Shown in pieces: positions 36,388-43,517 of a stretch of DNA of 64,000 bases. The position numbers were made by a program, and so were the translations under genes. Under the pieces are notes generated by a model. That model was not told the DNA's origin. It ran no database searches and was given only the letters and a program-made list of their open reading frames with translations. The DNA is from Marinobacter goseongensis (GTDB lineage: Bacteria; Pseudomonadota; Gammaproteobacteria; Pseudomonadales; Oleiphilaceae): positions 105,940-169,939 of the forward strand of contig NZ_JAKZAI010000011.1 of the NCBI RefSeq assembly GCF_023156235.1, given 5' to 3'. The first letter of the stretch is position 1; each line of letters opens with the position of its first letter.

Positions 36388-37548
36388 ATGACAAGCAACA
36401 CCCTGAAAACCGCCTATCGGAATCTGAGTCTGGAGCGTCCCGGCAACACCGACCCGACCCTGAGGGCCTGGGATGCTGCAGACGAACTTTTGCTGGAGCA
36501 GGCTGCTGCATGGATTACCACCACCGGCGGGCCGCCAAGGGTGCTGGTGCTGGACGATCAGTTCGGTGCGTTGACGCTGGGGCTTGGCCAGTTCGATACC
36601 GTGTCCCTGGCCGACAGCGCCTCCCTGGCCAACGCTCTCGAGCGCAACAGCGTGGCCAATAACCTGATTGCCGCCCCCCCGTTGAGCTGGCTGGCACCGC
36701 CAGAGGGGCCGTTTGACGCCGTGGTCATGCGCATTCCCCGCCAGCTGGACTACCTGAGCTGGCTGCTGCGGTGGGTAAACAGCGTTCTGGCTCCCGATGG
36801 TGTGGTCATTGCCGGCGGCATGATCAAGCACCTGCCGGATCGCAGTGCCGAGGTGTTTAACGAACTGCTCCAGACCCGCCAGGTATGCCCGGCCCGGAAG
36901 AAAGCCCGCGTGGTGGTCTGCGGGCAGGGCAGTGCCACACTGGACGGATGGCCGGGGCAGTGGAAGGGTTACGTGATGGATGGCTACAATCGGGCGGTGG
37001 AGGGCCTGCCGGCGGTGTTTGCCCGGGAGCGTCTGGATATTGGCAGCCGCTTGTTATTTCCCGCCATTGGCCATAGTGCGGCGTCACTGCCTGTAGATGC
37101 CCGGGTGCTGGATCTCGCCTGCGGTAATGGCGTTCTTGGTCTCGAACTGCTGCGGGCGCGGCCGGGGGCCGCGGTGGTGTTCAGTGATGTGTCGAGTCAG
37201 GCCGTGGCGAGCGCCCGCCACAACGTGCAGGAACTGGCGCCCGATGCCGTCGCAGAATTCCACCACGCGGACGGTGTGCCAGCTGAGGTCGGGGCGTTTG
37301 ATCTGATCCTGTTGAACCCACCCTTCCATGAAGGCGGTGTGGTCGGGGATCACATCGCCCTACGGCTGTTTCAGCAGGCGGCCCAACATCTCGCCCGAGA
37401 CGGGCAGCTATTAATCGTGGGCAACCGCCACCTTGGTTACCACCGCAGTCTCAAGCGTTACTTCCCGGTGGTTCAGCAGCTGCAGGCCGACCCGAAATTC
37501 GTGGTGTTCTCTGCCCGTCATCAGGACAGCGGAGCAGGTCGGTCGTAG
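36388..37548 (+). CDS. rlmG: 23S rRNA (guanine-1835-N2)-methyltransferase RlmG
   Basis: RlmG methylates G1835 of 23S rRNA. The 386-residue protein shares the two-part layout of RsmC, with the SAM motif LDLACGNGVLGLELL in the C-terminal half and the NPPF motif LLNPPFHEGGVVGD near residue 310. I took ATG 36388 (MTSNTLKTAYRNLSLERP) over the TTG/GTG codons just before it. Its 3' end overlaps the 3' end of the convergent ribE by 28 bases. Confidence 0.9.
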   Translation: MTSNTLKTAYRNLSLERPGNTDPTLRAWDAADELLLEQAAAWITTTGGPPRVLVLDDQFGALTLGLGQFDTVSLADSASLANALERNSVANNLIAAPPLSWLAPPEGPFDAVVMRIPRQLDYLSWLLRWVNSVLAPDGVVIAGGMIKHLPDRSAEVFNELLQTRQVCPARKKARVVVCGQGSATLDGWPGQWKGYVMDGYNRAVEGLPAVFARERLDIGSRLLFPAIGHSAASLPVDARVLDLACGNGVLGLELLRARPGAAVVFSDVSSQAVASARHNVQELAPDAVAEFHHADGVPAEVGAFDLILLNPPFHEGGVVGDHIALRLFQQAAQHLARDGQLLIVGNRHLGYHRSLKRYFPVVQQLQADPKFVVFSARHQDSGAGRS

Positions 37549-38141
37549 CCAAGCCGTGCCAGGGTGTCGACGATGGTCTGGGTCTGGCTGTCGATCTCGA
37601 TGTTGACAACATTGCCCTCTTGGAGGTCGCCGAACGTGGTGGCCCTGAGGGTTTCCGGGATCAGGTGCACATTGAACCGGTTTCCGGTGACTTCGCCGAT
37701 GGTCAGGCTGGCGCCGTTGATCGCAATGTAGCCCTTGGGGAAGATGTACCGCGCCCAGGTGTCCGGCACCTCGAATTCCAGGGTGACGTTGTTTTCCGGG
37801 CGTTCAATGGTGGTGACCGTGGCGGTGGTGTGAACGTGGCCCGAAAGCAGATGCCCGCCAATTTCGTCGCCAATTCGCGCCGCTCGCTCGAAGTTGACCC
37901 GATCGTTCTGGCCCAGGGCGCCGAGGGTGGTCAGCCTCAGGGTTTCCTGCATGGCATCAAAATACAGGCAGTCACCGTCCTGCCGGGTAACGGTCAGGCA
38001 GGTGCCGTTGATCGCCACGGAAGCGCCGATGGTCACACCCCCGGTGTGTCCGGCAGGAAGCCGAATGGCGTAAGTGTTCAGACCCGGGGCCGGGGACACT
38101 GTCTCGATGGTGGCAACGCCTTGGACAATACCTGTAAACAT
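37521..38141 (-). CDS. ribE: Riboflavin synthase, alpha subunit
   Basis: This enzyme dismutates two 6,7-dimethyl-8-ribityllumazine molecules into riboflavin. The 206 residues form two lumazine-binding repeats: MFTGIVQGVATIETV with GASVAINGTCLTV, then GGHLLSGHVHTTATV with GYIAINGASLTIGEV. ATG 38141 follows AGAGG by eight bases. It is separate from other rib genes in this window; no FMN riboswitch was seen in the leader. Its last 28 bases overlap rlmG tail to tail. Confidence 0.94.
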   Translation of the reverse strand: MFTGIVQGVATIETVSPAPGLNTYAIRLPAGHTGGVTIGASVAINGTCLTVTRQDGDCLYFDAMQETLRLTTLGALGQNDRVNFERAARIGDEIGGHLLSGHVHTTATVTTIERPENNVTLEFEVPDTWARYIFPKGYIAINGASLTIGEVTGNRFNVHLIPETLRATTFGDLQEGNVVNIEIDSQTQTIVDTLARLGYDRPAPLS

Positions 38142-38228
38142 GAATTTGCCTCTGGTCAGGGGCGGCTGCAACTGGCCGCCTGGAAACTCCGGGAAAGCAT
38201 AGCGATACGACCCGGCGATGCCAAGGGT

Positions 38229-38254
38229 TCAAGGTTCCCGGCAAATGGCCGATA
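38229..38254 (+). promoter_or_regulatory. Sigma-28 (FliA) consensus promoter
   Basis: TCAAG (38229-33), 14 bases, then GCCGATA (38248-54) matches the pseudomonad FliA promoter consensus at all 12 fixed positions, with the same spacing as the enteric TAAAG-N14-GCCGATAA. It is in the intergenic region, points toward the unknown membrane gene at 38325, and would give a leader of about 60 bases. Confidence 0.55.
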
Positions 38255-38324
38255 GCCTGAATAGAATCCATTCAAAGAGGCTGCGTGGCGGGCCGCTGGC
38301 AGCGGACGTCGCTGGTACAGAGTT

Positions 38325-39287
38325 ATGGCAGAGAGCAGATTGAAGGCCGCCACTGGCGCGGAGCAGATGCCTGATGAGCCGGTGTTGCGACAGGGCCGCG
38401 CGGCAGACCCGGTGCCTGCGCCAATTATGTCGCCATCACCCGCCACGTCACAGGCGGTATCGACGGTGGCGCCGCCGCCGGCGAAAGACCCCACAGTGGC
38501 CGCTCAGGGTGCTGAGCCGCCGCTGGGCGATGCTGACCGGGGTGACCAGGCCCCGGCCCAACCCGCCACAGCGACCTCACCGGCTGCACCGGAGTCCGGG
38601 CAGAACGAGCCTGAGCAGGAGGAGAGTCCGGCAGCGATTGAAAAAGCCCTGGCGGAAACCCGGCAACGCACGTTACGCCTGATGCTAAAGCAGTGCGACC
38701 GGGTGCTGTTGATGGATTTCGACCTTCTGGCGATGTCGGGCTGGCCCGACAACTATTCCCTCGCCGCCGCAAGGCGTAACCGTGACCTCTGGCTGTTCAG
38801 TGCGCTGGTGGCCGCGCTGGTGTTTCTGAGCGGCCTCACCGGGTTTATTCCCGCGTGGATTGCCGGTGGCGGGTTCGGTGCATTCGTTATCATCCTGATG
38901 CTGGGCGTGCCGGCCATCCGCCGAATTTACACCGCACGCCCGTCTTACCTGGATCTGGTGATTAAACGCCAGCGGTTGTTGCGGGATGCCCGCAAGCATA
39001 TTGAGCACCTGGAAGGTAAGGAAGGACTGGTCTGGCAGTGTGCCCGCATGGCGGAATTCAACACCTCGCTCCGTTCCTCCCGGTTCAGTGAACTGCTGGC
39101 GCTGTCCGAGCAGCGGGCATTGGCCCGAAACATGACCCGCCGCGAGTACATCCGTCTGTATCTGATCTATCTTCTGGAGGCGGAAAAGGCGTATGACCGG
39201 GTGCAGAAAGCCTTCTTTGATGGCAATCAACAAGCCATGGACCGGGGCTGGGCGTCGGTGGCCGCGTCGCCGGGGCAGAGAGCTTGA
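38325..39287 (+). CDS. Unknown two-helix membrane protein with Pro/Ala-rich N-terminus
   Basis: I do not recognise this 320-residue protein. Residues 1-100 are rich in Pro, Ala, Gln and Glu and look disordered. A charged helical region (about 104-150) leads to two hydrophobic helices (155-172 LWLFSALVAALVFLSGLT and 176-196), followed by a roughly 120-residue basic helical tail (LVIKRQRLLRDARKHIEHLEGKEG, RREYIRLYLIYLLEAEKAY). The short loop between helices suggests both ends face the cytoplasm. A sigma-28-like promoter stands upstream, so a flagellum-related role is possible. Its stop codon overlaps the -35 element of psrA. Confidence 0.8.
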   Translation: MAESRLKAATGAEQMPDEPVLRQGRAADPVPAPIMSPSPATSQAVSTVAPPPAKDPTVAAQGAEPPLGDADRGDQAPAQPATATSPAAPESGQNEPEQEESPAAIEKALAETRQRTLRLMLKQCDRVLLMDFDLLAMSGWPDNYSLAAARRNRDLWLFSALVAALVFLSGLTGFIPAWIAGGGFGAFVIILMLGVPAIRRIYTARPSYLDLVIKRQRLLRDARKHIEHLEGKEGLVWQCARMAEFNTSLRSSRFSELLALSEQRALARNMTRREYIRLYLIYLLEAEKAYDRVQKAFFDGNQQAMDRGWASVAASPGQRA

Positions 39288-39327
39288 CATAACGGTGCCT
39301 CAAACGTATGTTTCAAACAGACGTTTG
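39284..39327 (+). promoter_or_regulatory. psrA promoter with two overlapping PsrA operators
   Basis: TTGACA (39284-89), a 17-base spacer and TATGTT (39307-12) form a sigma-70 promoter. Two PsrA-type boxes of the form CAAAC-N4-GTTTS lie across and just after the -10: CAAACGTATGTTTC (39301-14) and CAAACAGACGTTTG (39314-27), sharing one base. Such boxes are known from Pseudomonas as PsrA binding sites; autorepression is the straightforward reading. Confidence 0.8.
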
Positions 39328-39347
39328 CTAGAGGCACTGAAAACAAT

Positions 39348-40022
39348 ATGGCTCAGTCTGATACCGTTGACCGCATTCTGGATGCTGCTGAAGAGTTGTT
39401 CGCCGATCGGGGCTTCTCCGAAACCTCGCTGCGAATGATCACCAGTAAGGCTAAAGTGAACCTCGCGGCTGTCAATTACCATTTCGGGTCGAAGAACGCG
39501 CTCATTCATGCGGTATTTGCCCGTTTCCTGACGCCATTTTCGGCCACTCTGGAAAACGCGTTCAACGATCTGGAGGAGCGCTGTGATGGCCATCCGCCCA
39601 CACTCAACCAGACCCTCTGGGCCCTGACCGAAAGTGCCGTGCGCATGCCTCAGCGCAACGAGAACGGCATCTCCATTTTTATGCGCTTGCTCGGTCTTGC
39701 CTATACTCAGTCTCAGGGGCATTTGCGCAAGTTTCTGGAGCAGGAATACAGCCAGCCGTTCAGCCGCTTCATGCGTCTGCTCAAGGAAGCCACGCCGCAG
39801 CTGTCCGCGGTTGACCGCTACTGGCGCATCCAGTTCATGCTCGGCGCTACCGCGTTTACCATGTCCAGCAGTGATGCCCTCAGAGACATCCTGCAGAACA
39901 AGCTGGGTGTGGAGACAACCGTGCAGGAAATCGCAGCCCGCCTGGTGCCGTTCCTGGCCGCAGGCATGCAGGCTCAGGACACCATGTTGATGCCCTCGCT
40001 CAGCGAAGCACCGGTTGCCTGA
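39348..40022 (+). CDS. psrA: Fatty-acid-responsive TetR-family regulator PsrA
   Basis: A 224-residue TetR-family repressor whose N-terminal DNA-binding domain (MAQSDTVDRILDAAEELFAD, TSLRMITSKAKVNLAAVNYHFGSKNALI) closely follows pseudomonad PsrA as I recall it. PsrA binds long-chain fatty acids and controls beta-oxidation genes and, in Pseudomonas, rpoS. The two operator-like boxes overlapping its own promoter fit this identity. GAGG at 39330 lies before ATG 39348. Confidence 0.88.
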   Translation: MAQSDTVDRILDAAEELFADRGFSETSLRMITSKAKVNLAAVNYHFGSKNALIHAVFARFLTPFSATLENAFNDLEERCDGHPPTLNQTLWALTESAVRMPQRNENGISIFMRLLGLAYTQSQGHLRKFLEQEYSQPFSRFMRLLKEATPQLSAVDRYWRIQFMLGATAFTMSSSDALRDILQNKLGVETTVQEIAARLVPFLAAGMQAQDTMLMPSLSEAPVA

Positions 40023-40081
40023 ATTGTCTGCTGTCGGTTAGGCTTCCGGATTGGCCATGGCTATCCGGAGCTTAGCTGCAC

Positions 40082-40588
40082 ATGCGTATCCAAGAGGGCG
40101 CCGCGCCTTACCTGCGAATCAGTATTGCTGACCAATTTCTGGCGCTCATCGGTGCCGACGGTACCCGCCTGTTTGAACGGCCCGTGTCCACCGCACTGAA
40201 CGGCCCCGGCGAGCAGAACGCCAGCGGGTGCACCCCCCGTGGCAAGCACGTTATCCGCGCCATGGTGGGCGCGGGCCTGCCGGAAAACACCGTGTTCGTT
40301 GCCCGTCGCCCCACCGGCGAAATTTACTCTCCAGAACTGGCCGATCGGCATCCTCAGCGTGACTGGATTCTGTCCCGTATTCTCTGGCTGTGCGGCTGCG
40401 AGCCCGGAAAAAATCGCGGTGCCGGGGTCGATAGTTTTCGGCGCTTCATATACATTCACGGCACACCGGACACCGAGCCCATGGGCGTGGCAAAGTCCCA
40501 CGGCTGTATCCGTATGCGCAATGCCGATGTCATCGCGCTGTTCGATCTGGTCGAGCCCGGCACCGTTGTCATTATCGACGAGGCCTGA
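40082..40588 (+). CDS. L,D-transpeptidase (YkuD domain)
   Basis: A 168-residue protein made of one YkuD domain with the active-site signature HGTPDTEPMGVAKSHGCIRM, nucleophile Cys142. Such enzymes cross-link peptidoglycan or attach proteins to it. No clear signal peptide is visible (it starts MRIQEGAAPYLRISIADQFL), so it is either exported in an unusual way or acts in the cytoplasm as proposed for some small YkuD proteins. An 8-bp imperfect hairpin (40044-40070) covers its ribosome site. It lies between psrA and an MscS gene. Confidence 0.88.
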   Translation: MRIQEGAAPYLRISIADQFLALIGADGTRLFERPVSTALNGPGEQNASGCTPRGKHVIRAMVGAGLPENTVFVARRPTGEIYSPELADRHPQRDWILSRILWLCGCEPGKNRGAGVDSFRRFIYIHGTPDTEPMGVAKSHGCIRMRNADVIALFDLVEPGTVVIIDEA

Positions 40589-40642
40589 GCGGCTTCGATC
40601 GCCCAGATTCACCTGACACTGAATTGATCACCGGGGACATGA

Positions 40643-41884
40643 ATGATCGGAGAAATGCAGGCGACTATAAACGGCTGGATCCAGAACTGGGACCTGTTGT
40701 CGGAAAACTGGCGAGTGGGCATCGTGGTGTTCGCCCTGGTGTCCGGGACTGCGACGGCCGCCTACCTGGCGAGCTTCATTGTGGGCGCCCTGGAAAGGCG
40801 CTTTGCCAAAACAAAGAACCTCTGGGATGACACCTTTCTGCACGCGGCAAGAAAGCCGGTGGTCGCGTTCGTCTGGATACAGGGCGTGTACTGGGCCGCC
40901 GAAGTGGCCTACCGCTATTCTGAAGCCGAAATATTCGCGGTGAATGACAAACTGCTGCAGATCGGATTTGTCTGGGTGCTGGTGTGGGCGCTGTTGCGCT
41001 TGATCAAAGAGGGGGAGGGTATCCTGACGTCGCCGGTGAAGATGGCCGCGCCGATGGATTACACCACCGTCAATGCCGTCAGCAAGCTGTCCCGTGCGGT
41101 GGTGATCATCACCGCGGTACTGATCGCCATGCAATCCCTCGGCTACAGCATTTCCGGTGTGCTGGCGTTTGGTGGCGTTGGCGGCATTGCCGTGGGTTTC
41201 GCTGCCAAGGACCTGCTGGCCAATTTCTTTGGCGGTTTTATTATCCACCTGGACCGGCCCTTCAAGGTCGGCGACTGGGTGCGTTCACCGGACCGGAACA
41301 TTGAGGGCACGGTTGAGCACATCGGTTGGCGATTGACCACCGTGCGTACCTTCGACAAGCGCCCTCTCTATGTGCCCAACGCCGCGTTCACCACCATTGC
41401 GGTCGAGAACCCGTCCCGCATGAGCCACCGTCGTATTTCCGAAACCATCGGTATTCGCTACGCGGATGTTCGCGAGATTTCCACCATAGTCTCTGAAATA
41501 CGCACCATGCTGGAGAACCACGAAGACATAGAAAGTGAGCAGACGCTGATCGTCAATTTCCTCGCGTTCAACGCGTCTTCCCTCGATATCATGGTGTACT
41601 GCTTTACCAAGACGACCCAGTGGGTGAAGTTCCATGAGGTCAAACAGGACGTGTTGCTGAAGATCAGTGAAATCATTGAGAGCCATGGCGCGGAAGTGGC
41701 TTTCCCGACACGCACCTTGCACGTGGCGGACAGCCTGCGCCTGGCCAGCGCAGACAGCCAGAAATCCGACAAGGTTGGCGACGACGGGCCCATCGAGAAC
41801 GACGACGAAGGATCTGACAAATCCCATGCCTCCCAGCGCACCCGCCATGGGTCGTCAGCGGAAGCCACCGGCGGTGCCGACTGA
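40643..41884 (+). CDS. MscS-family mechanosensitive channel
   Basis: A 413-residue MscS-type channel. Several N-terminal helices lead to the pore-lining segment GVLAFGGVGGIAVGFAAKDLLANFFGG (split near residues 170-196), then the cytoplasmic beta domain (FKVGDWVRSPDRNIEGTVEHIGWR, LYVPNAAFTTIAVENPSRM). The tail after about 360 is acidic and probably disordered (SDKVGDDGPIENDDEGSDKS). The length and five or so helices resemble the YbdG/YnaI subgroup more than short MscS. CGGGGA precedes the ATG by six bases. Confidence 0.9.
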   Translation: MIGEMQATINGWIQNWDLLSENWRVGIVVFALVSGTATAAYLASFIVGALERRFAKTKNLWDDTFLHAARKPVVAFVWIQGVYWAAEVAYRYSEAEIFAVNDKLLQIGFVWVLVWALLRLIKEGEGILTSPVKMAAPMDYTTVNAVSKLSRAVVIITAVLIAMQSLGYSISGVLAFGGVGGIAVGFAAKDLLANFFGGFIIHLDRPFKVGDWVRSPDRNIEGTVEHIGWRLTTVRTFDKRPLYVPNAAFTTIAVENPSRMSHRRISETIGIRYADVREISTIVSEIRTMLENHEDIESEQTLIVNFLAFNASSLDIMVYCFTKTTQWVKFHEVKQDVLLKISEIIESHGAEVAFPTRTLHVADSLRLASADSQKSDKVGDDGPIENDDEGSDKSHASQRTRHGSSAEATGGAD

Positions 41885-41908
41885 GATGACCCAGGAGAGA
41901 GTGAATTC

Positions 41909-42691
41909 ATGAGCAGTGCAGCAGCGCCGGCCCCGGTCGGCATTATCGGTGGTACCGGACTGACAACGCTGTCGGGCCTTGAAATCACCGGCGAACGGGA
42001 AGTGCAAACGCCCTGGGGCGATCCCTCATCCGCGCTGGTTGAAGGGCGGCTGGGTGACCAGCCGGTGATTTTCCTGTCGCGCCATGGCAATCCCCATCGC
42101 ATTCCACCCCATCAGGTGAACTACCGGGCCAACCTGTGGGCGCTTGAAAAGGCCGGGGTCAGAACCGTGGTGGGCGTTAACGCCGTCGGCGGCATCCATC
42201 GGGCGATGGGGCCCGCCCACATTGTCATCCCCGAGCAGATTATTGATTACACCTGGGGGCGCGCCAGTACCTTTTTCGAAGGTGAGCTGGACGGCGTTAC
42301 CCACATTGATTTCACCTTCCCCTACACGGAATCGGCGCGAGCGGCGCTGGTCGGGGCGGCTCGTCATCTTGGCCTGACATTCTCGGATTTTGGTGTCTAC
42401 GGCGCGACACAGGGGCCGCGATTGGAAACCGCGGCTGAAATTGTCCGCATGGAGCGGGATGGCTGCGATCTGGTGGGAATGACCGGCATGCCCGAAGCGG
42501 CGCTCGCCGCCGAGCTGAAGCTGAATTATGTGTGCCTGGGTCTGGTGGTGAACTGGGCGGCCGGCAAGTCCGATCACATCATTACCATGGACGAAATCGA
42601 GGCCGCCATTGATCAGGGCATGTCAGGGATCAAACGGATTCTCGAAGAATCCATCGGTGGGCTTGGCGCCCTCAGTCCTCAACCCGCCTGA
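41909..42691 (+). CDS. mtnP: S-methyl-5'-thioinosine/thioadenosine phosphorylase
   Basis: A 260-residue purine nucleoside phosphorylase of the MTAP class: IIGGTGLTTL, the phosphate-site segment LSRHGNPHRIPPHQVNYRAN, NAVGGIHRAMGP and TQGPRLETAAEI with MTGMPEAALA. The sequence resembles the Pseudomonas enzyme that phosphorolyses methylthioinosine, so inosine rather than adenosine specificity is likely but not certain. It salvages the purine and methylthioribose of polyamine and quorum-signal by-products. Its 3' end overlaps the convergent csiV-like gene by 20 bases. Confidence 0.88.
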   Translation: MSSAAAPAPVGIIGGTGLTTLSGLEITGEREVQTPWGDPSSALVEGRLGDQPVIFLSRHGNPHRIPPHQVNYRANLWALEKAGVRTVVGVNAVGGIHRAMGPAHIVIPEQIIDYTWGRASTFFEGELDGVTHIDFTFPYTESARAALVGAARHLGLTFSDFGVYGATQGPRLETAAEIVRMERDGCDLVGMTGMPEAALAAELKLNYVCLGLVVNWAAGKSDHIITMDEIEAAIDQGMSGIKRILEESIGGLGALSPQPA

Positions 42692-43457
42692 AAAATACCA
42701 GCACGCCGATGGTGGGGGAGTCGATGAAATGAACTTCCTCGCTGCGCATGCGTCGGGTCTCCCGAATCCATGTCAGCAGTTCCGCCTTGGCCGCCAGTGC
42801 GGCCGGGGCGTTGTCCGGGTTGATGTCTCCACCGTTGGCCAGCGAGCCGGTTGAACCGTCACCCTCTACCGGTGTGTCGAATGCATCGGAATCGCCGGTT
42901 TCAGCGGCATTGTTGTCGATGCGCTCATCACTCTGAACCGGGCTGATCGAGGCCGCGGCAGGTTGCCAGTGGTTCAGGTTTACGCCCACGTGCAGATAAC
43001 GCTGGCGATCAATGGTGATATGCCCTTCCACTTCACGATGGCCGGCATCGGCCAGCCAGTCGCCCACCGCGACCCGCAGGGGTTCGCCGTCGTAATCCGG
43101 TGGAAAGGACTGGTACCAGCCTGCGGTCATCAGTACCCGGTAACGACCGCTGTTTTCCAGCCTCTGAGCGGCGGAGCGCAGGCGCAGATCACCGTTCGGT
43201 GCCAGGTTGAGGGTGGACTGAACGCTGCCGTCCACGCCGACCACTTTCATCATGCCCGTGATGTCGTCGGCCGATTCCGGCACGCGGCTGGCCATGCGCT
43301 CCTGCACATTTTCCGGGTCGACAATGCGCTCCACAATCACGATTTCGGCCCGGTAGTAGTTGTCCCGTGACTGGGCACCGGCATACATCGGGGCCAGCGC
43401 CAGCAGGGCGGCGGCGAAGGTCATCAGGGCCTTTCCGGGCAGGGCATAACCGGGCAT
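42672..43457 (-). CDS. CsiV-family periplasmic protein
   Basis: A 261-residue protein with a signal sequence (GKALMTFAAALLALAPMYAGAQ) and the family start RDNYYRAEIVIVERI, followed by a beta-rich domain (VLMTAGWYQSFPPDYDGEPLRV, VEGHITIDRQRYLHVGVNLNHW) and ending in TIGVLVFFRRVED. This matches CsiV, described as a binding partner involved in condensin function, although a periplasmic protein in that role is puzzling. The ATG at 43457 is preferred to a TTG at 43463. It lies directly downstream of mfd on the same strand. Confidence 0.85.
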   Translation of the reverse strand: MPGYALPGKALMTFAAALLALAPMYAGAQSRDNYYRAEIVIVERIVDPENVQERMASRVPESADDITGMMKVVGVDGSVQSTLNLAPNGDLRLRSAAQRLENSGRYRVLMTAGWYQSFPPDYDGEPLRVAVGDWLADAGHREVEGHITIDRQRYLHVGVNLNHWQPAAASISPVQSDERIDNNAAETGDSDAFDTPVEGDGSTGSLANGGDINPDNAPAALAAKAELLTWIRETRRMRSEEVHFIDSPTIGVLVFFRRVED

Positions 43458-43517
43458 TCGCAAGGGCTGTACTCCACTGTGTCAGTTGCTGTCTGTCGGC
43501 GGGCCGCTGCCGGTGTT

